Assembly: GCF_013366375.1 (NCBI RefSeq)
Contig: NZ_JABWMJ010000006.1
Location: 297,062 to 361,061, forward strand
Length of the DNA stretch: 64,000 nt
Reading direction: 5' to 3'
Source: Rhizobacter koreensis
GTDB lineage: Bacteria > Pseudomonadota > Gammaproteobacteria > Burkholderiales > Burkholderiaceae_C
Under the pieces are notes generated by a model. The model was not told the origin of the DNA and searched no databases. It saw nothing but the letters and a program-made list of their open reading frames with translations. Positions 28,510-37,691 of the stretch are shown here, piece by piece (the first letter of the stretch is position 1; every line of letters starts with the position of its first letter). The position numbers and the translations under genes were made by a program.

Positions 28510-28728
28510 ATGAAGATCATCGTCGGCCTCGCGTTCGTCGCCATCCTCGCTGCGCTCGGAACTGCCGGCTTCTTCATGCTGCGCGGCGGCGGCGAAGGCT
28601 CCAAGGGCGGCCACATGATGCGCGCGCTCGCCGTCCGCGTCGGCCTGTCGATCCTGCTGGTGCTGTGCATCCTCGCCGCGTATGCACTCGGCTGGATCCA
28701 GCCGAGCGGCATTCCGCTGGGCCGCTGA
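28510..28728 (+). CDS. DUF2909 family twin-transmembrane small protein
   Basis: A 72-residue protein with two membrane helices (residues 3-24 and 44-64) joined by a Gly/Lys-rich loop, ending in GWIQPSGIPLGR. This matches the DUF2909 family, commonly located beside cytochrome oxidase genes in betaproteobacteria. Function unknown; an association with oxidase biogenesis is inferred from context. It is divergent from surf1 with 45 bases between, and convergent with ctaE. Confidence 0.85.
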   Translation: MKIIVGLAFVAILAALGTAGFFMLRGGGEGSKGGHMMRALAVRVGLSILLVLCILAAYALGWIQPSGIPLGR

Positions 28729-28739
28729 CCCAACGAACA

Positions 28740-28760
28740 GGCGGCGCCCCAGGCGCCGCC
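28740..28760. terminator. Perfect 9-bp hairpin, first of a tandem pair
   Basis: GGCGGCGCC pairs with GGCGCCGCC around CCA, 12 bases after the DUF2909 stop. No T-run. It lies between convergent genes. Confidence 0.5.
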
Positions 28761-28769
28761 AGCGAAGAC

Positions 28770-28792
28770 GGCGCGGCGCGCAGCGCCGCGCC
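28770..28792. terminator. Perfect 10-bp hairpin, second of a tandem pair
   Basis: GGCGCGGCGC pairs with GCGCCGCGCC around GCA, ending four bases from the ctaE stop codon. It probably serves ctaE on the minus strand, with the preceding hairpin serving DUF2909. Confidence 0.5.
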
Positions 28793-28795
28793 GGA

Positions 28796-29674
28796 TCAAA
28801 GCCAGTAGACGACGATGTACAGGCCGAGCCAGACGACGTCGACGAAGTGCCAGTACCAGGCCGCGCCCTCGAAGCCGAAGTGACGCTCGGGGGTGAAGTG
28901 CCCCCGCATCAGCCGGATCGTGATGAACAGCAGCATCAGCATGCCGACCAGCACGTGGAAGCCGTGGAAGCCGGTGAGCATGTAGAACGTCGAACCGTAC
29001 GGACCCGAGCTGAGCTTGAGGTTGAGCTCGCTGTAGGCGTGGAAGTACTCGTAGGCCTGCAGGCTCAGGAACAGGATGCCGAGCAGCACCGTGAACCACA
29101 TCCAGGTGACGGCGCGGGCGCGCCGGTTGGCGATCAGCGCGTGGTGCGCGATGGTGAGCGTGACGCCCGACGACAGCAGCAGCAGCGTGTTGATGGTCGG
29201 GATCGGCCACGGGCCCATGGTCGCGAACGCCTCGATGGTCTTGCCCGGCGAAGCGGTGTAACCCGGCGCGGCCGACGGCCAGACCGCCTTGAAGTCGGGC
29301 CAGAGCACCGCGCTGTCGAGGCCGCCGAGCGTCGGCAGCGTGATCACCCGCATGTAGAACAGCGCGCCGAAGAACGCGCTGAAGAACATCACCTCCGAGA
29401 AGATGAACCAGCTCATGCTCCAGCGGAACGAGACGTCGATGCGCTTGCTGTAGAGGCCGCCCTCGCTCTCGCCGACCGAGTCGCGGAACCACTGGAACAG
29501 CACCCAGGCCCAGAACAGGAGACCGGCGAGCACGAGCCATCCGGCCCAGCCGGCGCCGTTGACCCAGCGGCTGGCGCCGAAGATCACCAGCAGCATCGAG
29601 AAGGCCAGCATCGCCGGATGACGCGACGGCGATGGAATGAAATAGTGGGGCTGGGTCTGCGTCAGGGCCGACAT
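28796..29674 (-). CDS. ctaE: Cytochrome c oxidase subunit III (aa3-type)
   Basis: A 292-residue seven-helix subunit that stabilises the proton-pumping core. Family segments include MSWFIFSEVMFFSAFF, the glutamate in GTxxH-type helices, and GFHGFHVLVGMLML near the C-terminus, ending VDVVWLGLYIVVYW. Length is usual. AGGAG lies 6 bases before the ATG. It is the last gene of the ctaC-ctaD-small protein-ctaG-DUF2970-ctaE order, separated from DUF2970 by 82 bases. It is distinct from the subunit III-like domain fused to the accessory oxidase at 2.8-5.4 kb. Confidence 0.95.
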   Translation of the reverse strand: MSALTQTQPHYFIPSPSRHPAMLAFSMLLVIFGASRWVNGAGWAGWLVLAGLLFWAWVLFQWFRDSVGESEGGLYSKRIDVSFRWSMSWFIFSEVMFFSAFFGALFYMRVITLPTLGGLDSAVLWPDFKAVWPSAAPGYTASPGKTIEAFATMGPWPIPTINTLLLLSSGVTLTIAHHALIANRRARAVTWMWFTVLLGILFLSLQAYEYFHAYSELNLKLSSGPYGSTFYMLTGFHGFHVLVGMLMLLFITIRLMRGHFTPERHFGFEGAAWYWHFVDVVWLGLYIVVYWL

Positions 29675-29756
29675 GGTTGCTCCTGGGACGGGGTTCGAAG
29701 GGGGACCGGCGACGGGCGCGACGGAAGGTTGAGGATCTGGAACGTGGACGGTGCGG

Positions 29757-30029
29757 TCAGCGGGCGACTCCGCTCGACAGCACGAAGTTGACGAGGAGTA
29801 CCAGCACTAGCACGAACAGCGCAGCACCGATCAACCCGGCCACGACGACGTGCACGGGGTTGATCGGGTTCGACTCGTCCTTGTGGGTCGCCGACTTGCC
29901 GACGCCGAAGAACGCCCACGGAACGGTGGCCATGGTGCCGAGGAAGGACTTGCGGCGCGGCGTGGGCGTGCGGGCGCCCGAATCGGCCGACGTGTCGGCC
30001 GGCTGCCCGTGCGGGTGATCGGCGGTCAC
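29757..30029 (-). CDS. DUF2970 family small membrane protein
   Basis: A 90-residue protein with a hydrophilic N-terminus, a KSFLGTMATVPWAFFGVGK segment typical of DUF2970, and a C-terminal membrane helix (about 62-84). The GTG start overlaps the ctaG stop codon (GTGA). The family is found in betaproteobacterial oxidase operons; its role is unknown, probably assembly or stability of the aa3 complex. Confidence 0.85.
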   Translation of the reverse strand: MTADHPHGQPADTSADSGARTPTPRRKSFLGTMATVPWAFFGVGKSATHKDESNPINPVHVVVAGLIGAALFVLVLVLLVNFVLSSGVAR

Positions 30030-30658
30030 GACGGTGCTCCCGCCGGCGCCGGGACGTTGGTGCGTGCCGCCTGGTCGGGCGCCGGCGGCACCTTGCCGCC
30101 GACCTCGAAGAACGTGTACGACAGCGTGATCGTGCGCACGTCGCGCGGCAGCTTGTTGTCGACGACGAAGGTGACCGGCCACTGGCGCGACTCGCCCGGC
30201 TTGAGCGTGTGCTCCGAAAAGCAGAAGCACTCGAGCTTGTTGAAGTGCGAGCCAGCCTGCAGCGGCGCGTAGCTCGGGATCGCCTGCGCGACCATCGTGC
30301 GGTCCTGCGGGTTGCGGAACTCGTAGATCACGGTGGCGAGTTCGCCCGGATGCACGTCGAGCGTGCGTTGCGCGGGCTTGAACTCCCATGGGCCGCGCGC
30401 ATTCGCGTCGAATTCGATCGTCACCGTGCGGGTGGCGTCGACCTGCCCGTTCACCGGCTGGCGGCTGCCGAACTTGGTGATCTCGGCGACCGACAGCACG
30501 TTGATCCCGAGCGCATTGCAGACCGCCCGATAGATCGGCACCAGCGCATAGCCGAAGCCGAACATCAGGACGGTGATGACGACCAGCTTCGTGAAGATGC
30601 GCCGGTTGTCGGACCGGAGGATCGAGTCAGCCCGGGCGGCCGGGTCAGGGCGAGTCAT
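30026..30658 (-). CDS. ctaG: Cytochrome c oxidase assembly protein CtaG/Cox11
   Basis: A 210-residue copper chaperone that inserts copper into the CuB site of subunit I. One membrane helix (about 22-42) anchors an immunoglobulin-like periplasmic domain. The copper motif is CFCF in KLECFCFSEH, and an additional cysteine follows the membrane helix (IYRAVCN), as in Cox11. The C-terminal LSYTFFEV strand is a family signature. The gene lies 21 bases after the small assembly-protein gene and overlaps DUF2970. Confidence 0.95.
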   Translation of the reverse strand: MTRPDPAARADSILRSDNRRIFTKLVVITVLMFGFGYALVPIYRAVCNALGINVLSVAEITKFGSRQPVNGQVDATRTVTIEFDANARGPWEFKPAQRTLDVHPGELATVIYEFRNPQDRTMVAQAIPSYAPLQAGSHFNKLECFCFSEHTLKPGESRQWPVTFVVDNKLPRDVRTITLSYTFFEVGGKVPPAPDQAARTNVPAPAGAPS

Positions 30659-30679
30659 GGCGGTTCGAGGCAGGCCGGC

Positions 30680-30793
30680 TCACGACGCGAGCCAGACGCC
30701 TTTGGCGATGAAGCCGAGGAACAGCACGAGCGCGATCGACGCCAGGATCAGGCCCAGCCGCAGATTGCTCTTGCGCTGCTCGTCGGTCTTCAC
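30680..30793 (-). CDS. Cytochrome oxidase small assembly protein
   Basis: A 37-residue single-helix peptide. A charged N-terminus ([13 protein letters not shown]) precedes a membrane segment of about 20 residues. The GTG start overlaps the ctaD stop codon (GTGA), so it is made only after ctaD is translated. Position and form match the small assembly protein found between ctaD and ctaG in betaproteobacteria. Too short for many gene finders. Confidence 0.8.
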   Translation of the reverse strand: MKTDEQRKSNLRLGLILASIALVLFLGFIAKGVWLAS

Positions 30794-32445
30794 GCGGCGG
30801 CTCCCGGCAGGACCTTGGTCGCCGACGCGTTCAGGCGCGGCGGCGTTTCGAAGGTGTGGAACGGCGCCGGCGACGGCACTTCCCACTCGAGGCCTTCGGC
30901 ACCGTCCCACGGGCGCTGCGGAGCCGGAGCGCCGCGGCCGCGCATCGCCGGCAGAATGACGGCGACCAGGAAGTACACCTGCGACAGACCGAAGCCGAAG
31001 GCACCGATCGTCGAGAGCATGTTGAAGTCGGTGAACTGCAGCGGGTAGTCGGCATAGCGGCGCGGCATGCCGGCCAGACCGAGGAAGTGCTGCGGGAAGA
31101 AGGCGACGTTAAAGAAGACGATCGAAGTCCAGAAGTGGATCTTGCCGCGCGTCTCGGAGTACATGACGCCGGTCCACTTGGGTGCCCAGTAGTAGAAGCC
31201 GGAGAACATCGCGAACAGCGAGCCGGCGACCAGCACGTAGTGGAAGTGGGCGACGACGTAGTACGTGTCCTGCAGCTGGATGTCGATCGGCGCGACCGAG
31301 AGGATGAGGCCGGTGAAGCCGCCCATGGTGAACACGAAGATGAAGCCGACGGCCCACAGCATGGGCGTCTCGAACGTCATCGAGCCGCGCCACATGGTGG
31401 CGATCCAGTTGAACACCTTCACGCCCGTCGGCACCGCGATCAGCATGGTCGCGTACATGAAGAAGAGCTGGCCCGTCACCGGCATGCCGGTGGTGAACAT
31501 GTGATGCGCCCACACGATGAACGACAGCACGGCGATCGACGCCGTGGCGTAGACCATGGAGGTGTAGCCGAACAGGCGCTTGCGCGAGAACGCAGGAATG
31601 ACGGCGCTGATGATCCCGAACGCCGGCAGGATCATGATGTAGACCTCGGGGTGCCCGAAGAACCAGAAGATGTGCTGGTACATGATCGGGTCGCCACCGC
31701 CGGCCGGGTTGAAGAAGCTGGTCCCGAAGTGGCGGTCGGTCAGGGTCATCGTGATCGCACCCGCGAGCACCGGCATCACGGCGATCAGCAGGTAGGCGGT
31801 GATCAGCCAGGTCCAGCAGAAGAGCGGCATCTTCATCAGCGTCATGCCGGGCGCGCGCATGTTCAGCACCGTGACGATGATGTTGATCGAGCCCATGATC
31901 GAGCTCGCGCCCATGATGTGCAGCGCGAAGATCGCCGAGTCCATCGACGGCCCCATCTGCAGGGTCAGCGGCGCATAGATCGTCCAGCCTGCCGCCGGGG
32001 CACCGCCCGGGAAGAAGAACGACGTCGCGAGCATGAGCGCCGCCGGGATCAGCAGCCAGAAGCTCAGGTTGTTCATCCGCGCGAACGCCATGTCGCCGGC
32101 GCCGATCTGCAGCGGGATCATCCAGTTCGCGAAGCCGACGAACGCCGGCATGATCGCGCCGAACACCATCACGAGCCCGTGCATGGTGACAAGCTGGTTG
32201 TAGAGGTGCGGGTTGACGAGCTGCAGGCCGGGCTGGAACAGCTCGGCGCGGATCGCCAGGGCGAGCACGCCGCCCAGCATGAACATGGTGAACGAGAACA
32301 ACAGGTACATCGTGCCGATGTCCTTGTGGTTCGTCGCATAGACCCAGCGCCGCCAGCCGGTCGGGGCGTGGTGGTCGTGGTCGTGGTCGTGTGCGTGATC
32401 GTGCGGCGCAGGGTGACTGCCCGGATGACCGATGACTGCGCTCAT
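30790..32445 (-). CDS. ctaD: Cytochrome c oxidase subunit I (aa3-type) with a His-rich N-terminus
   Basis: A 551-residue catalytic subunit. Metal ligands are present: His89 in TMHG, the GHPEVY His-Tyr pair, the WAHHMF histidine pair, and AHFHYV for hemes a3 and a. Before the first conserved sequence ([12 protein letters not shown]) the N-terminus carries nine His within residues 7-26, alternating with Asp, which could bind metal on the cytoplasmic side. An AAGGA lies 8 bases before the ATG. It follows ctaC by 27 bases. It is the housekeeping oxidase, as opposed to the I-III fusion at 2.8-5.4 kb. Confidence 0.96.
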   Translation of the reverse strand: MSAVIGHPGSHPAPHDHAHDHDHDHHAPTGWRRWVYATNHKDIGTMYLLFSFTMFMLGGVLALAIRAELFQPGLQLVNPHLYNQLVTMHGLVMVFGAIMPAFVGFANWMIPLQIGAGDMAFARMNNLSFWLLIPAALMLATSFFFPGGAPAAGWTIYAPLTLQMGPSMDSAIFALHIMGASSIMGSINIIVTVLNMRAPGMTLMKMPLFCWTWLITAYLLIAVMPVLAGAITMTLTDRHFGTSFFNPAGGGDPIMYQHIFWFFGHPEVYIMILPAFGIISAVIPAFSRKRLFGYTSMVYATASIAVLSFIVWAHHMFTTGMPVTGQLFFMYATMLIAVPTGVKVFNWIATMWRGSMTFETPMLWAVGFIFVFTMGGFTGLILSVAPIDIQLQDTYYVVAHFHYVLVAGSLFAMFSGFYYWAPKWTGVMYSETRGKIHFWTSIVFFNVAFFPQHFLGLAGMPRRYADYPLQFTDFNMLSTIGAFGFGLSQVYFLVAVILPAMRGRGAPAPQRPWDGAEGLEWEVPSPAPFHTFETPPRLNASATKVLPGAAA

Positions 32446-32472
32446 GGCGTGCGTTCCTTGCTGTGTACTCGT

Positions 32473-33657
32473 TTACTTGCGGAGCGCGGCGACTTCCGCC
32501 GGCTGCACGATCTGCCCGGTCGCGTTCGACCAGTGGTTCTTGGTGTACGTGACGACGGCGGCGATCTCGGTGTCGTTCAGCTGCTTCCAGGCCGGCATCG
32601 CGCCGTTGTTCTGGCCGTGCAGCACCACGAGCACCTGCTTGGACTTGTCGGCGTCGAGGACCACCGGGCTCGCGTCGAGCGCCTTGATCGCGCCGCCGCC
32701 CTTGCCGTTGGCCTGGTGGCAGACCTGGCAGTTGGCCGCGTAGACCTGCGCGCCGCGCGCCTGCAGCCCGGCGAGGTCCCACACCTTCGACGGGTCGTCG
32801 GCCGCGGCCGCGGCCTCCTTGCGCTTGGTATCGACCCACGCGGTGTACGCCTGCTGGGACAGCACCTTGACGTGGATCGGCATGTACGCGTGCTCCTTGC
32901 CGCAGAGCTCGTAGCACTGGCCGTAGTAGTCGCCTTCCTTCTCGGCGCGGAACCACGTGTCGCGCACGAAGCCGGGGATCGCATCCTGCTTGACGCCGAG
33001 CGACGGCACGCCGAACGCGTGGATCACGTCGTTGGCCGTGGTGATGACGCGGACCTTGCGGCCGACCGGCACCACCAGCGGGTTGTCGACCCGGAACAGG
33101 TAGTCGTCGATGTTCGACGGCCGGCCCGAATCGGACATTGCGCGGTGCGTCGGGTCGAGCGTCGACAGGAACGAGATGCCGGCGCCTTCGCCGCTCAGGT
33201 AGTCGTAGCCCCACTTCCACTGGATGCCGGTCGCCTTGACGGTGAGGTCGGGCGCGGTGGTGTCCTTCATCTCGACGACGGTCTTGGTCGCGGGCAGCGC
33301 CATGCCGATCACGATGAGGAACGGCACCACCGTCCAGATGACCTCGACCGTCGTGCTCTCGTGGAAGTTGGCGGCGCGCGCTCCCTTCGACCGGCGGTGC
33401 TTGAAGATCGAATAGAACATCACGCCGAACACGCCGATGAAGATCACGATGCAGATCAACATGACGAAGTTGTGCAGCCATTGCTGCTCGACCGCGATGC
33501 GCGAGAACGGCGTCGGGAAGCCGTGCTGATTGTTCGCCGGGCCGCCGGGCAGGTCGTTGGCGGCCTGCGCCGCCATGGCGGCAAGGCTCGCGACGACGGC
33601 AGGGCCGAGGCGGCCCAGGTGTTTCGCGAGCTTCGTCATCGTCTTCATGTTGGGCAT
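32473..33657 (-). CDS. ctaC: Cytochrome c oxidase subunit II with fused cytochrome c domain
   Basis: A 394-residue subunit. A signal peptide (about 1-33) is followed by two membrane helices (about 62-84 and 105-122), then the CuA domain with His213, Cys248, Cys252, His256 and Met259. A C-terminal cytochrome c domain carries CQVCH (310-314), with Met in GAMPAW. The aromatic electron-entry strand GIQWKWGYDY is present. Both oxidases of this window therefore carry a cytochrome c tail on subunit II. Three in-frame ATGs occupy the first seven codons, so the exact start is uncertain. Confidence 0.95.
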   Translation of the reverse strand: MPNMKTMTKLAKHLGRLGPAVVASLAAMAAQAANDLPGGPANNQHGFPTPFSRIAVEQQWLHNFVMLICIVIFIGVFGVMFYSIFKHRRSKGARAANFHESTTVEVIWTVVPFLIVIGMALPATKTVVEMKDTTAPDLTVKATGIQWKWGYDYLSGEGAGISFLSTLDPTHRAMSDSGRPSNIDDYLFRVDNPLVVPVGRKVRVITTANDVIHAFGVPSLGVKQDAIPGFVRDTWFRAEKEGDYYGQCYELCGKEHAYMPIHVKVLSQQAYTAWVDTKRKEAAAAADDPSKVWDLAGLQARGAQVYAANCQVCHQANGKGGGAIKALDASPVVLDADKSKQVLVVLHGQNNGAMPAWKQLNDTEIAAVVTYTKNHWSNATGQIVQPAEVAALRK

Positions 33658-33696
33658 TCGGGTGATTCGATTGATCTCGGTGCGTGCCGTGCGCGC

Positions 33697-34245
33697 TCAG
33701 CAGGCGGCGCGTGATTCGTATTGCCAGCGCCGCAACGCCCAGCGCAGCTCGCTGGCGAAGGCGCGACGGTGCTCGGGGCGGATGAAGCGGCCGATCGTGA
33801 TGCGACGGCCACGATCCGACAGCTCGATCCACGAGCGGTCACCGTGCTCCGGCTCGACGCGCACCCAGTTCGGCGACAGCTCGACCGCCACCGTGTGCAG
33901 GCCGATGGTGCACTCGACGGTGAGCACGTCGGTTGCGAGACGCACGCGCTCGCGATCGGTGGCGTGGCGCGCATAGACGAGGAGCGCCGCGCCGACCGAC
34001 AGGATCTCGATGCCGGCAAACGGCATCACGAGGGGTGCGCCGCGCACCCAGAAGAACGTGGCGATCGCGAGCGACAGCGCGCTCAGCGACAGATAGAACA
34101 TGAGCAGCTGGCGCGGCGCGATCGAGCAGTTGCGCTTGAGCAGCCACTCGACCGAGCCATCGCCCGATGCCGACTCGCGCCCGAACCGCAGCGGCGCCGG
34201 CGCCGGCGCGAAGCCGCGGGGAGCGTGGGAACTGAGTGCTGACAT
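33697..34245 (-). CDS. DUF2244 family membrane protein
   Basis: A 182-residue protein with a short N-terminal cytoplasmic part (LKRNCSIAPRQLLMFY is typical of DUF2244), two membrane helices (about 47-67 and 71-90), and a C-terminal beta-rich domain with WVRVEP and RFIRPEHRRAFASELRWAL. Function unknown. It precedes ctaC by 39 bases in the same direction, as in other betaproteobacteria, and may be the first gene of the oxidase operon. Confidence 0.87.
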   Translation of the reverse strand: MSALSSHAPRGFAPAPAPLRFGRESASGDGSVEWLLKRNCSIAPRQLLMFYLSLSALSLAIATFFWVRGAPLVMPFAGIEILSVGAALLVYARHATDRERVRLATDVLTVECTIGLHTVAVELSPNWVRVEPEHGDRSWIELSDRGRRITIGRFIRPEHRRAFASELRWALRRWQYESRAAC

Positions 34246-34346
34246 CGCCGCTGGACTGGACCTGAGGGAGCAACGCTGCGACGAGCGCAGCACGGCCTCG
34301 GGTCGAAGCGACCCTCGGACAAGACCCGCGATTTTAGCGTACCCGC

Positions 34347-35297
34347 TCAGCGTCGGCCGGCCCGCACCATTGCCCGCATGTCGTCGAGCGACACGGTGGT
34401 GGGCGCGCCGGCCGCGAGGCGCGGTGCGCCCTTGAAGCCGTGCCCGTACGCGACCTCGAATGCGAGCGTGATCGCGCCATCGCCGTCGCGGCGCTGTTCG
34501 AGCGCATCGGCGAGGCGCGCACGCCAGCGCGGCGTGCGCAGACCGGCGAAGCGATCCGGCGCGACATTGCCGCCGAGCGCGCGCAGGTCGGAGAGCAGGC
34601 GCTCGCTGCTGGCCCAGCGGATCGTCAGCGTCTCCTGGTCGAGCACCGGATCCGCGAAGCCCGCCTCGACCATCATGTCGCCGAGATCGTGCATGTCGAT
34701 GAAGCCGAGCGTCGGCGCTCCCCAGCCGAGTTCGGCGTAGAGCTCGCGCAGCGTCTGCAGCGTCGCCGGCCCGAGGCACGAGAACATCGCGAAACCGTCG
34801 ACCGCGAGCAGCGCATGCCAGCGCGCGAAGAGCGCCGGCGGATCCTCGACGGCATGCAGCACCAGATTGGCCCAGACGAGCTGTGCGGGGCCGGCGACTT
34901 CGTTCTCGGCGCACGCTTGCGGGCCGCTGCGACGCAGGTTCGGCTTCCACCACGGCCGTACCTGTGCGCGACGGGCCCGCGCGAGCCACTCGGGTGTGGG
35001 CTCGACCGCCACGCGCTGAGCGTCCGGATACGCGCTGGCGAGGACCTCGGCGCTCGCCCCGAGCCCGCCCCACCAGTCGACGATGCGCTGGGGCTTGAGG
35101 CGGATCACCTGCAGGCGTTCGCCCATGCGGCGCGCGACCTCGGACTGGAGCCAGGGCGGCGACTCGACGCGCGCGAGGCGACGCCGCTGGGCTTCGACCG
35201 CACGGGCATCGATGCGAGCACGCCGAGCGGGCGCTGCACCGGGGTCCGCGCTCGCGAGGCCACGCTCGCCAGCCCGGCCCGCGTCAGGCTCGGCCAT
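34347..35297 (-). CDS. BioC-like class I SAM-dependent methyltransferase
   Basis: A 316-residue protein. The SAM-binding region is VDWWGGLGASAEVLASAYPDA, followed by an acidic residue ending strand two (VAVEPTP). ANLVLHAVEDPPALFARWHALLAVDG matches the BioC region where malonyl-ACP methyltransferases show NLALQW and FRVLKPGG. It may make the pimeloyl precursor methyl ester for biotin synthesis, but no bio genes adjoin, so a different substrate is possible. The N-terminal 40 residues are low-complexity and the start is uncertain. TATACT on the minus strand at 35334-35329 could be its -10, giving a leader of about 25 bases. Confidence 0.82.
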   Translation of the reverse strand: MAEPDAGRAGERGLASADPGAAPARRARIDARAVEAQRRRLARVESPPWLQSEVARRMGERLQVIRLKPQRIVDWWGGLGASAEVLASAYPDAQRVAVEPTPEWLARARRAQVRPWWKPNLRRSGPQACAENEVAGPAQLVWANLVLHAVEDPPALFARWHALLAVDGFAMFSCLGPATLQTLRELYAELGWGAPTLGFIDMHDLGDMMVEAGFADPVLDQETLTIRWASSERLLSDLRALGGNVAPDRFAGLRTPRWRARLADALEQRRDGDGAITLAFEVAYGHGFKGAPRLAAGAPTTVSLDDMRAMVRAGRR

Positions 35298-35328
35298 CGC
35301 GGGCTCGGGTCGAAGGCAGCATCGGGCC

Positions 35329-35342
35329 AGTATATTGACCCG
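35329..35342 (+). promoter_or_regulatory. Overlapping divergent -10 elements for comF and the BioC-like gene
   Basis: TATATT (35331-35336, plus strand) is followed by GACCCG and the comF GTG at 35343, a leaderless arrangement. TATACT (35334-35329, minus strand) overlaps it and faces the methyltransferase gene. The two promoters should compete for polymerase. Confidence 0.5.
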
Positions 35343-36098
35343 GTGCCGAACCCGTCCGCTGCCGCCGCCCGCCCCTTCGGCTCGCGCTGGCGGCTGCCGA
35401 CGCTCTGCGAGGTTTGCCGCGACTGGGCCGACGAGCGCGTCTGCGACGCCTGCGAGGCGCGGTTCGCGCCCGCACGGCACGCCTGCCCGCGCTGCGCGCT
35501 CGACCGCGTCGGCGGCAACGGTTCGGCGCCGGCAGACAACGCCCCCGAGCCGCCCTGCGCCGCTTGTGCGGTCGACCCGCCGCCGTTCGAGCGCACTTGG
35601 GCCGCCTTCGCGTACGGCGCGCCCTGGGACCGCCTGATCGCGCGCTTCAAGTTCCATGACGCGCTCGAGCTCGCGCCGGCGTTCGCGCGCCTCATGCAGC
35701 GGAGCCTGGAGCGCGAGATCGATGCGGCGACGCTGCTGATCCCGGTGCCGCTCGGTGCCGCGCGCCTGCGCGAACGCGGCTACAACCAGGCCTGGGAGCT
35801 GGCGCGCCGGATCGCACGCGCGACCGGCTGCCGCGCCGACGCCGCGACCCTGCTGCGCGTCAACGACAACCCCCACCAGCTCGCCCTGCCGCGCGCCGAG
35901 CGCGCCGCCAACGTGCGCGGCGCGTTCGCGGTCGACCCCGGGCGGCGCAGTGCGCTTGCCGGCCGCGACGTCGTCCTCGTCGACGACGTGATGACGACCG
36001 GAGCGACCGCGGCCGAAGCGACACGCGAGCTGCTGCGCAGCGGCGCCCGGCGCGTGCGCGTCGCGGTGCTCGCGCGCACGCCGCGTCCGGGCGACTGA
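35343..36098 (+). CDS. comF: ComF-type phosphoribosyltransferase-fold protein
   Basis: A 251-residue protein. The N-terminus has two CxxC-type zinc pairs (CEVC with CDAC, then CPRC with CAAC). The phosphoribosyltransferase signature is VVLVDDVMTTGATAAEA near residue 208, with RERGYNQAWELA before it. ComF proteins are needed for DNA uptake in transformable bacteria; the biochemical reaction is unsettled. The GTG start has TATATT exactly six bases before it and no ribosome site, so the mRNA may be leaderless. trmL follows after 17 bases. Confidence 0.92.
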   Translation: MPNPSAAAARPFGSRWRLPTLCEVCRDWADERVCDACEARFAPARHACPRCALDRVGGNGSAPADNAPEPPCAACAVDPPPFERTWAAFAYGAPWDRLIARFKFHDALELAPAFARLMQRSLEREIDAATLLIPVPLGAARLRERGYNQAWELARRIARATGCRADAATLLRVNDNPHQLALPRAERAANVRGAFAVDPGRRSALAGRDVVLVDDVMTTGATAAEATRELLRSGARRVRVAVLARTPRPGD

Positions 36099-36115
36099 AG
36101 CCCTCGCCCGTTGCC

Positions 36116-36586
36116 ATGTTCAACATCGTCCTCGTCCATCCGGAGATCCCGCCCAACACCGGCAACGTGATCCGACTCGCCGCCAACACCGGCTGCGCGC
36201 TGCATCTGGTGGAGCCGCTCGGCTTCTCGATGGACGACCGCCTGCTGCGGCGCGCCGGGCTCGACTATCACGAGTACGCCGAGGTGCGTCGGCACGCATC
36301 GTGGGGCGAGTTCCTCGCGAGCGCGAATCCGCAGCCGGCGCGCCTGTTCGCGTTCACGACCCGGGCCGAGCGTCGCTTCGACGCGGTGGCATGGCAACCT
36401 GGCGACTGGCTGGTCTTCGGCTCCGAGACGGCGGGCCTGCCGGCGGCGATCCGCGATGCCCTTGCCGACGGGCAGCGCCTGCGCCTGCCGATGCGAGCCG
36501 GCCAGCGCAGCCTCAACCTCAGCAACGCGGTGGCGGTGGCGGTGTTCGAGGCGTGGCGGCAGGCGGGCTACGCCGGCGGCAGCTGA
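36116..36586 (+). CDS. trmL: tRNA (cytidine/uridine-2'-O-)-methyltransferase TrmL
   Basis: A 156-residue SPOUT-fold enzyme that methylates the ribose of wobble base 34 in tRNA-Leu. The three SPOUT motifs are visible: NTGNVIRLAANTG (N-terminal), GSETAGLP, and LNLSNAVAVAVFE, which form the knotted SAM pocket. Length is normal. It lies 17 bases after comF and is probably expressed from the same promoter. Confidence 0.94.
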   Translation: MFNIVLVHPEIPPNTGNVIRLAANTGCALHLVEPLGFSMDDRLLRRAGLDYHEYAEVRRHASWGEFLASANPQPARLFAFTTRAERRFDAVAWQPGDWLVFGSETAGLPAAIRDALADGQRLRLPMRAGQRSLNLSNAVAVAVFEAWRQAGYAGGS

Positions 36587-36646
36587 CACGGCGACGAGTC
36601 GCTGCCGCCTTCGGGATCCCTGCAACGCGCCGGGCCGAGCGGGCCA

Positions 36647-36680
36647 CGCGCACCCCGATCGGCCGACGTCCGGGTGCGCG
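36647..36680. terminator. 9-bp hairpin between convergent trmL and gpsA
   Basis: CGCGCACCC (36647-36655) pairs with GGGTGCGCG (36672-36680) around a 16-base loop. No T-run. Confidence 0.4.
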
Positions 36681-36707
36681 ATGCGCTCCGCGGCCGCCGC
36701 GCAACGC

Positions 36708-37691
36708 TCAACCCTCCGCGCGCACCTCGCGCTGCATCAGCTCGTCGAGCGCGTCGGCCGGATTCACCGCGCCGTCGAGCACCCGCACCACCGCTTCGGT
36801 GATCGGCATCTCGACGCCGAGGTCGCGCGCACGGCGCAGCACCATCGGCGCACTGCTGACGCCCTCGGCGACGTGACCGAGGTCGGCGAGGATTTCCGAA
36901 AGGCGTCGACCGCCGGCAAGGGCGATCCCGACCTGACGATTGCGCGAGAGGTCGCCGGTCGCGGTGAGGACCAGATCGCCGAGCCCCGAGAGGCCCATGA
37001 AGGTCGCCGGCCGGGCGCCGAGGGCGACGCCGAGCCGCGTCATTTCGGCCAGGCCCCGGGTGACGAGTGCGGCGCGAGCGTTCAGGCCGAGCTGCATGCC
37101 GTCGGCGATGCCGGTCGCGATCGCGAGCACGTTCTTGACCGCGCCGCCGACTTCGACGCCGACCGGATCGCTCGAGGTGTAGATGCGCAGCGCCGCGCCG
37201 TGCAGCGCGTCGACGACCGCGGACGCCAGCGCGGGGTCGCTGCTCGCCGCGACCAGCGCGGTCGGCTGGCCGCGTGCGACCTCGAGCGCGAAGCTCGGGC
37301 CGGAGAGCACGCCGAACGGACGCGTGTAGCCGAGATCGCGCGCGACTTCATGGCCCAGGCGCCCGCCGGGCTGCCCGAAACCCTTGCTCAGCCAGACGAG
37401 CCGGGCGGCGCGGTTGCCGATGCGTTGCAGCATCTCGGCGAGCGCCGCCATCGGTGTCGCGACGACGACGAGGCCGTCCGCCGCATGGGCGAGCGCGGCG
37501 TCGAGGTCGGAGCCGACCTCGAGTGCCGACGGCAGCGCCACCTCGGCAAGGTAGCGCGGGTTGCGGCCCAGCGCGCGCATCTGCGCCGCCTGCTGCGGGT
37601 CGCGCGCCCACAGCCGGGTCGGCTGGCGCGCGGCTGCGTGGGACGCGAGTGCGGTGCCCCAGGCGCCTGCGCCGAGGACCGCGACGTTCAT
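36708..37691 (-). CDS. gpsA: NAD(P)H-dependent glycerol-3-phosphate dehydrogenase
   Basis: A 327-residue enzyme that reduces dihydroxyacetone phosphate to sn-glycerol 3-phosphate for phospholipid synthesis. The nucleotide-binding motif [10 protein letters not shown] opens the protein. The KGF segment (LSKGFGQ) and [14 protein letters not shown] with the catalytic lysine are present. The ATG overlaps the secB stop by one base (TGATG), giving a coupled secB-gpsA pair, an order common in betaproteobacteria. Confidence 0.95.
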   Translation of the reverse strand: MNVAVLGAGAWGTALASHAAARQPTRLWARDPQQAAQMRALGRNPRYLAEVALPSALEVGSDLDAALAHAADGLVVVATPMAALAEMLQRIGNRAARLVWLSKGFGQPGGRLGHEVARDLGYTRPFGVLSGPSFALEVARGQPTALVAASSDPALASAVVDALHGAALRIYTSSDPVGVEVGGAVKNVLAIATGIADGMQLGLNARAALVTRGLAEMTRLGVALGARPATFMGLSGLGDLVLTATGDLSRNRQVGIALAGGRRLSEILADLGHVAEGVSSAPMVLRRARDLGVEMPITEAVVRVLDGAVNPADALDELMQREVRAEG

